Shown piece after piece: positions 6,820-16,371 of a stretch of DNA of 64,000 nucleotides. Position 1 is the stretch's first letter. The number at the start of each line of letters is the position of its first letter. This DNA comes from Kitasatospora indigofera (GTDB lineage: Bacteria; Actinomycetota; Actinomycetes; Streptomycetales; Streptomycetaceae), in contig NZ_BNBO01000039.1 of the NCBI RefSeq assembly GCF_014655955.1, positions 1-64,000 of the forward strand. The letters run 5' to 3'. The notes beneath the pieces are model-generated. The model did not search any database and was not told where the DNA came from. It saw only the letters and a list, made by a program, of their open reading frames with translations. Position numbers and translations under genes: made by a program.

Positions 6820-9033
6820 TCACTCGGCCGCCGAGGCCGCGTCAGCGCCCTCTTCGCCCTCGACGACCGGGATCAGCGAGAGCTTGCCGCGCGGGTCGAT
6901 CTCGGCGATCTCGACCTGGACCTTGGCGCCGACGGCCAGCACGTCCTCGACGTTCTCCACGCGCTTGCCACCGGCGAGCTTGCGGATCTGCGAGATGTGC
7001 AGCAGGCCGTCCTTGCCCGGCATGAGCGACACGAACGCGCCGAACGTCGTGGTCTTCACCACGGTGCCCAGGTAGCGCTCGCCGACCTCCGGCATGGTCG
7101 GGTTGGCGATCTGGTTGATCGTCGTACGGGCAGCCTCCGCCGAGGGACCGTCGACCGCACCGATGTAGATGGTGCCGTCGTCCTCGATGGTGATGTCCGC
7201 GCCGGTGTCCTCCTGGATCTGGTTGATCATCTTGCCCTTGGGGCCGATGACCTCACCGATCTTGTCCACCGGGATCTTGATGGTGATGATGCGCGGCGCG
7301 TTCGGCGACATCTCGTCGGGCGCGTCGATGGCCTCGTTCATCACATCGAGGATGTGCAGACGGGCGTCCTTGGCCTGCTTGAGGGCGGCCGCGAGGACGG
7401 AGGCCGGGATGCCGTTCAGCTTGGTGTCCAGCTGGAGGGCGGTGATGAAGTTGCGGGTACCGGCGACCTTGAAGTCCATGTCGCCGTACGCGTCCTCGGC
7501 ACCCAGGATGTCGGTCAGCGCGACGTAGTGCGTCTCACCGTCGATCTCCTGCGAGATGAGGCCCATGGCGATGCCGGCGACGGCGGCCTTCAGCGGCACA
7601 CCGGCGTTCAGCAGCGACATGGTGGAGGCGCAGACCGAGCCCATCGAGGTGGAGCCGTTGGAGCTCAGCGCCTCGGAGACCTGGCGGATCGCGTAGGGGA
7701 ACTCCTCGCGGGTCGGCAGCACGGGGATGATCGCCCGCTCCGCCAGCGCGCCGTGGCCGATCTCGCGGCGCTTGGGCGAGCCCACGCGGCCGGTCTCGCC
7801 GACCGAGTACGGCGGGAAGTTGTAGTTGTGCATGTAGCGGCGACGCGTCTCCGGGGAGAGCGTGTCGAGCTGCTGCTCCATGCGGAGCATGTTCAGGGTG
7901 GTGACGCCCAGGATCTGGGTCTCGCCACGCTCGAACAGGGCCGAGCCGTGCACGCGCGGGATGGCCTCGACCTCGGCGGCCAGCGTACGGATGTCCGTCA
8001 CGCCGCGGCCGTCGATGCGGACCTTGTCCTTGATGACGCGCTCGCGCACGACCTTCTTGGTCAGCGCGTTGTACGCGGCGCTGATCTCCTTCTCGCGACC
8101 CTCGAACTCCGGCAGGAGCTTCTCGGCGGCGATCGCCTTGACGCGGTCCAGCTCGTTGTTGCGCTCCTGCTTGCCCGGGATGGTGAGCGCCTGGGCCAGC
8201 TCGTCCTTGACCGCGTTGGTCAGGGCGGCGAACACGTCGTCCTGGTAGTCCAGGAAGACCGGGAACTCGCCGGTGGGCTTGGCGGCCTGGGCGGCCAGCT
8301 GGGACTGCGCGGCGCACAGGACCTTGATGAACGGCTTCGCGGCGTCCAGACCGGCGGCGACCACGTCCTCGGTCGGCGCGTCGGCGCCGCCCTCGACGAG
8401 CTTGATCGTCTTGTCGGTGGCCTCGGCCTCGACCATCATGATCGCGACGTCGCCGTCCGGCAGCGTGCGGCCGGCCACGACCATGTCGAAGACGGCGTCC
8501 TCGAGCTCGCTGTGGGTCGGGAAGGCCACCCACTGGCCCTTGATCAGCGCGACGCGGACGCCACCGATCGGGCCGGAGAACGGCAGGCCCGCCAGCTGGG
8601 TGGACGCCGAGGCGGCGTTGATGGCCACCACGTCGTACAGGTGGTCCGGGTTGAGCGCCATCACGGTGACGACGACCTGGATCTCGTTGCGCAGGCCCTT
8701 GACGAAGGACGGGCGCAGCGGGCGGTCGATCAGACGGCAGGTGAGGATGGCGTCCTCGGACGGCCGGCCCTCACGACGGAAGAACGAACCGGGGATCCGG
8801 CCCGCGGCGTACATCCGCTCCTCGACGTCCACGGTCAGCGGGAAGAAGTCGAAGTGCTCCTTCGGCTGCTTGGACGCGCTGGTGGCCGACAGCACCATGG
8901 TGTCGTCGTCGAGGTAGGCCACGGCGGAGCCGGCGGCCTGACGGGCCAGACGGCCGGTCTCGAAGCGGATGGTACGGGTGCCGAAGGAACCGTTGTCGAT
9001 GACGGCCTCGGCGTAGAACACGTTCTCTTCCAC
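6820..9033 (-). CDS. pnp: Polynucleotide phosphorylase
   Basis: Phosphorolytic 3'-5' exoribonuclease and polymerase of RNA tails, partner of RNase J in RNA decay. At 737 residues it is the normal actinobacterial length. Two RNase PH cores are visible (FFRREGRPSE in the first, RYMHNYNFPPYSVGE and SMGSVCAST in the second). A KH domain (IGEVIGPKGKMINQI) and an S1 domain (GTVVKTTTFGAFVSL to GKLSLIPV) follow. The start is GTG 9031-9033 with GAGGAGAT 9 bases upstream; the frame is open far upstream, but that sequence is low-complexity leader. rpsO precedes it by 441 bases containing hairpins. Confidence 0.95.
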   Translation of the reverse strand: MEENVFYAEAVIDNGSFGTRTIRFETGRLARQAAGSAVAYLDDDTMVLSATSASKQPKEHFDFFPLTVDVEERMYAAGRIPGSFFRREGRPSEDAILTCRLIDRPLRPSFVKGLRNEIQVVVTVMALNPDHLYDVVAINAASASTQLAGLPFSGPIGGVRVALIKGQWVAFPTHSELEDAVFDMVVAGRTLPDGDVAIMMVEAEATDKTIKLVEGGADAPTEDVVAAGLDAAKPFIKVLCAAQSQLAAQAAKPTGEFPVFLDYQDDVFAALTNAVKDELAQALTIPGKQERNNELDRVKAIAAEKLLPEFEGREKEISAAYNALTKKVVRERVIKDKVRIDGRGVTDIRTLAAEVEAIPRVHGSALFERGETQILGVTTLNMLRMEQQLDTLSPETRRRYMHNYNFPPYSVGETGRVGSPKRREIGHGALAERAIIPVLPTREEFPYAIRQVSEALSSNGSTSMGSVCASTMSLLNAGVPLKAAVAGIAMGLISQEIDGETHYVALTDILGAEDAYGDMDFKVAGTRNFITALQLDTKLNGIPASVLAAALKQAKDARLHILDVMNEAIDAPDEMSPNAPRIITIKIPVDKIGEVIGPKGKMINQIQEDTGADITIEDDGTIYIGAVDGPSAEAARTTINQIANPTMPEVGERYLGTVVKTTTFGAFVSLMPGKDGLLHISQIRKLAGGKRVENVEDVLAVGAKVQVEIAEIDPRGKLSLIPVVEGEEGADAASAAE

Positions 9034-9474
9034 CTGGAAGATCTCCTCTTTCGTACGTCTCCCGGAGAGCGTCCCTGCGCTTGCCTGCCGGTGGCCCTGG
9101 GCCCTTCTGCAAGGGCTGGCGGTCGGGCCGGTCTTCGATCGAAGCCTCCGGGGCGCCCCGCTCGGTCTGCGGGGTTTCCGGCGGCCACTACCGAGGACCG
9201 GCGACTCTCGGCTGCCAGGCCTTGGTCGGCGGTCGCGGCTGGACGCTCTCCTGGATGCGGGCGGCTTCCGTTTGAAGCCTTCGTCCCGCGTGGGGTTCGG
9301 GCTGATGCCCGGGCGGCGCTCCGTTTGCGCCATCACCCGGCATGCCCATAACCCTACGGTGCAATCCTCGGCCACCCGGGGAGGTGGACGCGAGTTGTTA
9401 TGTGCCGCCCACCACGGGCGGCATACGCGCGAGGGGCGGCTCCCCGGTGTGGGGAGCCGCCCCGAGCGGCGGTC
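9034..9474 (-). promoter_or_regulatory. rpsO-pnp intergenic region (441 bases, no gene)
   Basis: I find no convincing gene here. It holds the rpsO terminator-like hairpin (9433-9463), a second hairpin (GCCGCCC/GGGCGGC, 9404-9422) and, on the minus strand, a TAGGGT -10-like box (9356 to 9351) without a clear -35. In Streptomyces this interval is known to carry a pnp promoter and hairpins cut by RNase III; the exact sites here are inferred. Confidence 0.5.
9433..9463 (-). terminator. rpsO hairpin (terminator or RNase III target)
   Basis: A perfect 13-bp stem (GGGGCGGCTCCCC / GGGGAGCCGCCCC, 5-base loop) begins about 12 bases past the rpsO stop codon. By analogy with other rpsO-pnp operons it may act as attenuator and processing site. 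Confidence 0.65.
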
Positions 9475-9765
9475 TTAGCGGGCGCCGCCGGCGGCACCGC
9501 GACGGATGCCCAGACGGTCGACGAGCGTACGGAAGCGCTCGATGTCCTTCTTGGCCAGGTACTGCAGCAGGCGACGGCGCTGACCGACGAGGATCAGCAG
9601 GCCACGACGCGAGTGGTGGTCGTGCTTGTGCAGCTTGAGGTGCTCGGTCAGGTCCGAGATCCGGCGCGAGAGCATGGCGACCTGGACCTCGGGGGAGCCG
9701 GTGTCGCCCTCCTTCTGGCCGAACTCGGCGAAGATCTGCTTCTTGACAGCGGCGTCGAGAGCCAC
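9475..9765 (-). CDS. rpsO: 30S ribosomal protein S15
   Basis: Primary binding protein of the 16S rRNA central domain. The 96 residues match bacterial S15 throughout, including the family core GDTGSPEVQVAMLS, LKLHKHDHHSRRGLL and RRRLLQYL. Translation starts at a GTG (9763-9765) with GGAG 6 bases upstream. The stop is TAA, rare in this window and typical of highly expressed genes. It is the first gene of the rpsO-pnp unit; eccD lies 204 bases upstream behind a terminator. Confidence 0.97.
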   Translation of the reverse strand: MALDAAVKKQIFAEFGQKEGDTGSPEVQVAMLSRRISDLTEHLKLHKHDHHSRRGLLILVGQRRRLLQYLAKKDIERFRTLVDRLGIRRGAAGGAR

Positions 9766-9908
9766 AGCAACTCCTTCAAGGTGATCCGAGCGATCCTGGT
9801 CTACGGCACAGGATCTTGAAAGGACTCGGTGTCGTACTTCGGGCGCCGCCGCGGTTCACCCGGCCTCGGGCCGGGGCGCACGGCTGCGCTCAATGGCCAA
9901 GCGTACCA

Positions 9909-9949
9909 GTGCCCGCCACCGGCCCCCGGACGGGGTCGGCGGCGGGCAC
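9909..9949 (-). terminator. Terminator of eccD
   Basis: An 18-position stem (GTGCCCGCCACCGGCCCC / GGGGTCGGCGGCGGGCAC, two wobble positions, 5-base loop) lies about 20 bases past the eccD stop. Confidence 0.6.
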
Positions 9950-9969
9950 CGGACGGGTCGGCGCGGCGG

Positions 9970-11430
9970 TCAGCCGGTGGCGCCGCGCACCAGGTTGTAG
10001 ATGTCGAGCACGGCCAGCGTCAGCGGGACGAGCGCCATCAGGGTCAGGCTGTCGACCAGGTCGAGGATGCGGCCCCAGAACGGCGAGACGCCCAGCCGCG
10101 GGACGACCAGCGCGATCGCGGTCAGCACGGCCGCGCCGAACGCGATCGAGGCGCCCAGCCAGATGGTCCGCAGGTCCGCCGAGGTGCTGCCGGGGTGGAC
10201 CTTCAGCAGGAACAGCGGGGTGTGCAGCGACAGGCCCAGGATCAGCAGCGACAGGCCCAGCAGGCCGGCGATGGTGAGGCTGAAGACCTGCGCGGTGTAG
10301 CGGAACAGCCGCGCGCGCAGCATGGTCGCGATGCCGATGGTCAGGGCGAGCAGCTGCGGGAACAGCGCGTCGGTGAAGCCGAGCACGGTGCAGGCGCCGA
10401 CGATCACCGCGGCGCAGCCGCCGACCAGGCCGACCAGCACCTCGTGGCCGCGGCGGGCCTGCTGCGCGATCCGCTCGTACTGGACGCTCTCGGCGCGCGA
10501 GCTCTCCTCGTCGTAGTCGCGGCTGCGGGTGCGGGCCTGGCCGGGGGCGCTGAAGCCGACGGGCAGCCGGGCGAAGCGGGCGGACAGGCCCGGCAGGAAG
10601 CCGATCACCGCGACCGCGGCGACGCCGGTGACGGCCGCGATGTGGCTGGCCGCGGTGCCCGGCAGCAGTACCGCGGCGAAGGTGGCGAAGGTGCCGGCAG
10701 CCGCCAGGAAGGCGGAGGCGACGAAGATGGAGTCCTTCTCCGGCAGCAGGCCGACGAGCAGGACGGACACCACCAGGACGGCGACGCAGCCGGTCAGGAA
10801 CTGCAGCCGGCCCGGCCCGTCGCCCAGGGCCGCGACGGCGATGATGCCGCTGCCGCCGATCAGGGCGTGCGGCAGGGCGCCGAGGCCGAGCGCCAGGGCC
10901 GCGTCGTGGTCCTGGTAGACCCGGGCGCGGACGGCGGCGAAGGCGGTGAGCACCACGGCGGTCACGCCGGAGAGGATCCCGGCCAGGCCGTGCATGTCGT
11001 GCCGCAGGTCGGAGAACCAGAGCGCGAAGCCGAGCAGCGCGAGCAGCACGCCGGCGCCGATCAGGCCGAACGCCCGCATCAGCTCGGGGCTCCAGAACCG
11101 GCGGTCGGCCTCGACGGCGGTGGCGATCGCGTCGGCCACGTCGTCGTAGACGGCCGGCGGCAGCGACTCGGCGAACGGACGCAGACTCAGCAGGTCGCCG
11201 TCGCGGACCTGCTGGGCGGCCAGCGGCAGGCCGCTGTCGAGCACGGTGCCGTCGCGGCGCACCAGGTGGAACCCGGTCGGGGCGCCGTCCGGCTGGGTCT
11301 GCCCGGACAGCCTCAGCACCTCGGGGTAGACGTCCGCGAGCGGGACGTCCTCCGGCAGTGCGACGTCGATCCGGCTGTCCGGTGCCACAACGGTGACCCG
11401 GCAGAACCCGGTCGTTGCGTTGGCGCTCAC
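9970..11430 (-). CDS. eccD: Type VII secretion integral membrane protein EccD
   Basis: The main pore-lining membrane component of ESX machines. The first 90 residues (CRVTVVAPDSRIDVALPEDVP and the following LRPFAE region) form the YukD ubiquitin-like domain. About eleven hydrophobic helices follow from residue 120 to the C-terminus, matching EccD; the 486-residue length is normal. The GTG start (11428-11430) has GGGGGAG upstream. It is transcribed away from eccC across a 508-base intergenic region, so the two core components have separate promoters. The other ESX genes lie 10 kb away. Confidence 0.92.
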   Translation of the reverse strand: MSANATTGFCRVTVVAPDSRIDVALPEDVPLADVYPEVLRLSGQTQPDGAPTGFHLVRRDGTVLDSGLPLAAQQVRDGDLLSLRPFAESLPPAVYDDVADAIATAVEADRRFWSPELMRAFGLIGAGVLLALLGFALWFSDLRHDMHGLAGILSGVTAVVLTAFAAVRARVYQDHDAALALGLGALPHALIGGSGIIAVAALGDGPGRLQFLTGCVAVLVVSVLLVGLLPEKDSIFVASAFLAAAGTFATFAAVLLPGTAASHIAAVTGVAAVAVIGFLPGLSARFARLPVGFSAPGQARTRSRDYDEESSRAESVQYERIAQQARRGHEVLVGLVGGCAAVIVGACTVLGFTDALFPQLLALTIGIATMLRARLFRYTAQVFSLTIAGLLGLSLLILGLSLHTPLFLLKVHPGSTSADLRTIWLGASIAFGAAVLTAIALVVPRLGVSPFWGRILDLVDSLTLMALVPLTLAVLDIYNLVRGATG

Positions 11431-11938
11431 CAGCGCTCCCCCTCGTTGACTGTGCCTCGTTGACTGCCGCCCCTGCGGGCTTCGGTCAGCTTCCCGTGTC
11501 GCGCCGGTCCCCGGACCGGCGGAACTGACACGATCCGGCCGAGAGTTGGCGCGGCGTTACCCTACCGCCCGCCCCGCACCCGTCGCGTGGCGGCCCTGCC
11601 CGCTCAGGACGGCCCGCCCCGGCGGGCACCGGGCGCCGGGCGGCCGGGGCGGGCCGGTGCCGTTGCGGGGGAAGGGCGTTCACGCCGGACCCGCGCGGGT
11701 CGTCCCGCCGGGGCACACGATTCCTCCGCGGTTCGCGCGCATGCCGGGCCGCTCCGGCGGCGGGGGCCCGCCCGGCGGCGGGGTGTCCGTGGGCGACCAG
11801 TAGGATCGGCCCCTGCGCAAGGCGACGGGGGTGGGAAGCGCCCCTCCGTGCTGCCTGCGGTCGGCGGAGCGGGGGCGGCGTCATCACACGGGGCGTCCTC
11901 ACCCGTACGTATCCAGTTGCGTGAGGGCTGATGCTGTT
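11431..11938. promoter_or_regulatory. Divergent eccD/eccC promoter region (508 bases, no gene)
   Basis: The frames open here are low complexity and lack ribosome binding sites. For eccC a TAGGAT -10-like box lies at 11801-11806, about 138 bases before the start, without a clear -35. For eccD a TAGGGT box occurs on the minus strand (11564 to 11559), also with a weak -35. The long spacing suggests long leaders or regulator sites. I see no strong palindrome. Confidence 0.35.
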
Positions 11939-14900
11939 GTGAGCGTTGTGACCGTCAAGCGTCCGGCGAGGGCGTATCCGCCCGCGGTGCCGGACGCGCC
12001 GGTGGAGCTGGTTACTCCGCCCGAGCTGCCCAGGATGGGTGGCGAGGACTGGATGATGAACATGCTGCCGCTGCTCGGCATGGGCGGTTCGGCGGCCTTC
12101 TTCTTCTCGCCCGGCGCACAGGGCCCGATGAAGATCATGGGCGGGCTGATGATCGCCTCGACCGTCGGGATGGCGGTCGCGCAGATCATCCGCTCCCGCA
12201 AGGGTGGCAACTCCGGCACCGCCGACGAGCGCCGGGACTACCTGAAGTACCTGCAGCAGATGCGCCGTCAGGTCCGCCGGACGGCCGACCGCCAGCGCGG
12301 CGCGCAGCTGTTCCTGCACCCGGAGCCGGACCAGCTGTGGTCGATCGTGGCCGAGGGCCGGCGGCTGTGGGAGCGCAGGCCGAGCGATCCCGACTTCGCG
12401 CAGATCCGGCTGGGCCGGGGGCCCCAGCAGCTGTCGACGCCGCTGGTCGCGCCGCAGACCGCTCCGATGGAGGAGCTGGAGCCGCTGGCGGCGGCCGCGA
12501 TGCACACCTTCCTGAAGTCCCACGGGACGCTGCAGGACCTGCCGTTGGCCGTCTCGCTGCGGGCGTTCTACCACATCACGGTGTGCGGCGACCCGGACAC
12601 CGTGTACGGCAACGTCCGGGCGATGATCGCCCAGCTCACCACGCTGCACTCGCCGGAGGACCTGATGGTGGCGGTCGCCGCCGCCCCGGGTGCGCTGGAC
12701 GAGTGGGAGTGGACCAAGTGGCTGCCGCACACCCAGCACCGCAAGGAGAACGACGGGGCCGGCTCGCGCCGCCTGATCGCCGGCGGCCTGGGCGAGCTGG
12801 AGCAGCTGCTGGAGAACGAGCTGTCGGGACGCCAGCGGTTCACCCGCGACGCCACCCCCGGCCCGGACCAGCCGCACATCATCGTGATCATGGACGGTGC
12901 GGCCGTGCCGCACGACTCGCTGCTGGCGAGCGCCGAGGGCGTGCACGGCGTCACCATCATCGAGGTCGTCCCCGGTGACCTGGACGAGCCCACCGGCCAC
13001 CTGGTCGTCACCGTCACGCCGGACGAGCTGCTGCTGCAGTCCGCCTCCGGCGCCTCGTACACCGGCCAGCCGGACGTGCTCTCCTCCTGGCAGTCCGAGG
13101 CGCTGGCCCGCCAGCTGGCGCCGTACCGGATCTCGGCCGGCGGCGACGACGAACCGCTGCTGTCCAACCTGGACTTCACCGACCTGATGGGCTCCGGCGA
13201 CCCGGGCTCCTTCGACGTCTCGCGCACCTGGCGCCCGCGCCCCAGTCACGAGCGGCTGCGGGTGCCGATCGGCGTCGGCGCCAACGGCGAGCTGGTCCAC
13301 CTGGACATCAAGGAGGCCGCGCTGGAGGGCATGGGCCCGCACGGCCTGTGCGTCGGCGCGACCGGCTCCGGCAAGTCCGAGCTGCTGCGCACCCTGGTGC
13401 TGGCGCTGGCGATGACGCACTCCTCGGAGATCCTCAACTTCGTCCTCGCCGACTTCAAGGGTGGTGCGACCTTCGCCGGCATGGCGGACATGCCGCACAC
13501 CTCGGCCGTGATCACCAACCTGGAGGGCGAGCTCACCCTCGTCGACCGCATGCGGGACGCGATCGAGGGCGAGATGAACCGCCGTCAGGAGCTGCTCCGG
13601 TCGGCCGGCAACTACGCCAACCTCAACGAGTACGAGCGGGCCCGGGCCGCCGGCGCCGCGCTCGACCCGCTGCCCTCGCTCGTCCTGATCATCGACGAGT
13701 TCTCCGAACTCCTCACCGCCAAGCCGGACTTCATCGAGATGTTCATCCAGATCGGCCGGATCGGCCGGTCCCTGGGTGTGCACCTGCTGCTCGCCTCGCA
13801 GCGCCTGGAGGAGGGCAAGCTCCGCGGCCTGGACACCTACCTCTCGTACCGGATCGGCCTGCGGACCTTCTCGGCCGCCGAGTCGCGCGCCGCGATCGGC
13901 GTCCCCGACGCCTACCACCTGCCGCCGGTGCCCGGTGTCGGCTACCTGAAGTTCGGCACCGACGTGATGGACCGCTTCAAGGCCGCGTACGTCTCCGGCC
14001 CGTACCGCGCCCCCGGGCAGCAGCGGGTCAGCGGCCGGGTGGTCACCGCGCGGCCGGTGCTGTTCACCGCCGCCGAGGTGCCGGTGGTCGAGCCGGTCGT
14101 GCAGGAGATCGAGCCGGAGGTCGAGGAGATCGACGACGCTCTGGTCGACACCGTGCTGGACGTGTTCGTGCAGCGGATGCAGGGCCAGGGCCCGGCCGCG
14201 CACCAGGTGTGGCTGCCGCCGCTGGACGAGTCCCCCAGCGTGGACGGGCTCGTCCCGCCGCTCCAGGCGACGCCCGAACGCGGCCTGACCTCCCCCGAGT
14301 TCGGTGCGCTGGGCCGCCTGGTGGTGCCGGTCGGCATCGTCGACAAGCCGCGTGACCAGCGCCGCGACGTGCTCTACCAGGACTACTCCGGCGCGGCCGG
14401 CCACGGTCTGATCGTCGGCGGCCCGCTGTCCGGCAAGTCCACCCTGGTCCGCACCATGGTGGCCGGCTTCGCCGTCACCCACACGCCGGTCGAGACGCAG
14501 TTCTACCTGCTGGACTTCGGCGGTGGCGGCTTCCAGGGGCTGCAGGACCTGCCGCACGTCGGCGGGGTCGCCGGCCGGCTGGACGCCGAGAAGGTCCGGC
14601 GCATGGTCAGCGAGGTGCACGGGGTGCTGAACCGGCGCGAGGAGCTGTTCCGCGCGACCGGCATCGACTCGATCGGCACCTACCGCACCCGCCGGGCGGC
14701 CGGCCAGCTGCCCGACGAGCAGTTCGGCGACGTCTTCCTGGTCATCGACGGCTGGCTCACCTTCAAGCAGGAGTTCGAGCTGCTGGAGCCGGTCATCGGC
14801 GACATCGCCCAGCGCGGCCTCGGCTACGGCGTCCACCTGGTGGTCACCGCGGCCCGCTACGCCGAGGTCCGCCCGGCCCTGAAGGACCTGCTGCAGAACC

Positions 14901-15886
14901 GCACCGAGCTCCGCCTCGGTGACGCGATGGAGTCCGAGGTGGACCGCAAGGTCGCCCAGAACGTCCCCGCCGGGCAGCCCGGACGCGGCATCACCGCGGG
15001 CAAGCTGCACTTCCTGGCCGGCCTGCCGCGACTGGACGGCTCGTCCTCCGCGGCGGACCTGCTGGACGGCGTGGCCGGCCTGGTGCAGGCCGTCGGCGCC
15101 GCCTGGACCGGCCCGCGAGCGCCGCAGGTCAGGATGCTGCCGACGGTGCTGGACGGGAACTCGCTGCCCAAGGGCTTCGAGCACCCGGAGCGCGGTGTGG
15201 CCTTCGGCGTCGACGAGCTGGAGCTGGCCCCGGCCTTCGTCAACTTCGAGACCGACCCGCTGTTCATGGTGTTCGGCGACACCGAGTCGGGCAAGTCCGC
15301 GCTGCTGCGGATGCTGATCAAGCAGATCACCGAGCGGTACACCCCGGACCAGGCCGGCATCGTGGTCGGCGACTTCCGCCGGGCGCTGCTGGGCACCGTC
15401 CCGCCGGAGTACCTGGTGGAGTACGCGGCGGCCGCCCCCGCGATGACCAGCATCGTGGAGATGCTGCGCGGCGCCTGCTCGCGCCGTCTGCCCGGCCCGG
15501 ACGTGACCGCCGAGCAGCTGCGCAACCGCAGCTGGTACAGCGGCAAGGACATGTTCGTGATCGTGGACGACTACGAGCTGGTGGCGACCCAGTCGGGCAA
15601 CCCGATGGCGCCGCTCGCCGAGTTCCTGCCGTTCGCGCGGGACATCGGCCTGCGCGTGATCATCGCCCGCAGCGCGGGCGGTGCCAGCCGCTCGATGTAC
15701 GAGCCGGTCATGCAGCGGATGAAGGAGCTGGGCGGCCAGGGCATCATCCTCTCCGGCAACAAGGACGAGGGCGCGCTGCTCGGCACCGTCAAGCCGCAGC
15801 AGCTGCCGCCGGGCCGCGGCATGTTCGTCTCGCGCCGGATCGCCAGCGGCCAGATGGTCCAGACGGGCTGGCTGCCGTCGGCATGA
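11939..15886 (+). CDS. eccC: Type VII secretion ATPase EccC (EccCa/EccCb fused)
   Basis: The FtsK/SpoIIIE-type motor of the ESX system, 1315 residues in one chain. Two membrane helices lie near residues 35-75. Three ATPase domains follow with Walker A motifs GATGSGKS (about 473), GGPLSGKS (827) and GDTESGKS (1113). Walker B is canonical in domain 1 (LVLIIDEF); domains 2 and 3 have VIDGW and VDDY, lacking the catalytic Glu, as is usual for EccC. The chosen GTG (11939) gives the N-terminus SVVTVKRPARAYPP; a GTG three codons on is possible. The domain-3 pocket normally binds the WXG100 export signal. Confidence 0.93.
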   Translation: MSVVTVKRPARAYPPAVPDAPVELVTPPELPRMGGEDWMMNMLPLLGMGGSAAFFFSPGAQGPMKIMGGLMIASTVGMAVAQIIRSRKGGNSGTADERRDYLKYLQQMRRQVRRTADRQRGAQLFLHPEPDQLWSIVAEGRRLWERRPSDPDFAQIRLGRGPQQLSTPLVAPQTAPMEELEPLAAAAMHTFLKSHGTLQDLPLAVSLRAFYHITVCGDPDTVYGNVRAMIAQLTTLHSPEDLMVAVAAAPGALDEWEWTKWLPHTQHRKENDGAGSRRLIAGGLGELEQLLENELSGRQRFTRDATPGPDQPHIIVIMDGAAVPHDSLLASAEGVHGVTIIEVVPGDLDEPTGHLVVTVTPDELLLQSASGASYTGQPDVLSSWQSEALARQLAPYRISAGGDDEPLLSNLDFTDLMGSGDPGSFDVSRTWRPRPSHERLRVPIGVGANGELVHLDIKEAALEGMGPHGLCVGATGSGKSELLRTLVLALAMTHSSEILNFVLADFKGGATFAGMADMPHTSAVITNLEGELTLVDRMRDAIEGEMNRRQELLRSAGNYANLNEYERARAAGAALDPLPSLVLIIDEFSELLTAKPDFIEMFIQIGRIGRSLGVHLLLASQRLEEGKLRGLDTYLSYRIGLRTFSAAESRAAIGVPDAYHLPPVPGVGYLKFGTDVMDRFKAAYVSGPYRAPGQQRVSGRVVTARPVLFTAAEVPVVEPVVQEIEPEVEEIDDALVDTVLDVFVQRMQGQGPAAHQVWLPPLDESPSVDGLVPPLQATPERGLTSPEFGALGRLVVPVGIVDKPRDQRRDVLYQDYSGAAGHGLIVGGPLSGKSTLVRTMVAGFAVTHTPVETQFYLLDFGGGGFQGLQDLPHVGGVAGRLDAEKVRRMVSEVHGVLNRREELFRATGIDSIGTYRTRRAAGQLPDEQFGDVFLVIDGWLTFKQEFELLEPVIGDIAQRGLGYGVHLVVTAARYAEVRPALKDLLQNRTELRLGDAMESEVDRKVAQNVPAGQPGRGITAGKLHFLAGLPRLDGSSSAADLLDGVAGLVQAVGAAWTGPRAPQVRMLPTVLDGNSLPKGFEHPERGVAFGVDELELAPAFVNFETDPLFMVFGDTESGKSALLRMLIKQITERYTPDQAGIVVGDFRRALLGTVPPEYLVEYAAAAPAMTSIVEMLRGACSRRLPGPDVTAEQLRNRSWYSGKDMFVIVDDYELVATQSGNPMAPLAEFLPFARDIGLRVIIARSAGGASRSMYEPVMQRMKELGGQGIILSGNKDEGALLGTVKPQQLPPGRGMFVSRRIASGQMVQTGWLPSA

Positions 15887-15930
15887 TCCACGGTCCCGGG
15901 CCCGCCGTTCGGTGACCCGTAGTGACCATC

Positions 15931-15960
15931 AGGGCCGGACTCCTTCGGGGGTCCGGCCCT
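15931..15960 (+). terminator. Terminator of eccC
   Basis: A perfect 10-bp stem (AGGGCCGGAC / GTCCGGCCCT, loop TCCTTCGGGG) lies 45 bases past the eccC stop and is followed by TCGGCG. Confidence 0.65.
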
Positions 15961-16371
15961 TCGGCGTCCACGGGCCGAAACGTTATGGAGTTTCTTCCGG
16001 GCCCGGGCTGCGGTTCCCGCAGGTCCGCGGGGGCGGCCGGAGGCCCAGGCGGCCGCCTGGGTGACCGACCCCCAGCAGGCCAGGAAGCCTTTGAATCAGC
16101 CATGCAATACGCCGTTCACCTTTGATTCATCATGGATTTGAGGAAACAAACAAGTCGGACATAGTTGACAATTACGAAGAGTGATCTTGAGATCGGGTGT
16201 CTGAGCGCCCTTCGGCAACGGATTCCGAAGCTGATCGGCCGTTGACGCAATCAATACGCACAAGGTTCCATTGCGCCTCGGGAGCGACAGGACCGACAAC
16301 CCACGAGACCCAGTCAGCGGAGGCGATACCGCTCCCCTCCCCAGGACCGCACAGAGCCGATCGGAAGCCCC
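15961..16371 (+). promoter_or_regulatory. Intergenic region before the APC permease, with AT-rich promoter zone
   Basis: No gene is seen in these 411 bases. The part from 16090 to 16200 is markedly AT-rich for this window. It holds a consensus TTGACA (16165-16170) with TGAGAT 17 bases later (16188-16193), a likely permease promoter with a leader of about 170 bases. Upstream, heptamers TGAATCA (16092-16098) and TGATTCA (about 16123-16129) form an inverted repeat that might be an operator. Confidence 0.45.

Noticed and set aside
9081..9478. Small plus-strand genes in the rpsO-pnp gap
   Set aside because: Short frames without ribosome binding sites, spanning known-type hairpins, with no recognisable sequence.
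11486..15184. 1232-codon open frame antisense to eccC
   Set aside because: It mirrors the codon bias of eccC, is low complexity, has no ribosome binding site and no recognisable domain; eccC has three intact Walker A motifs.
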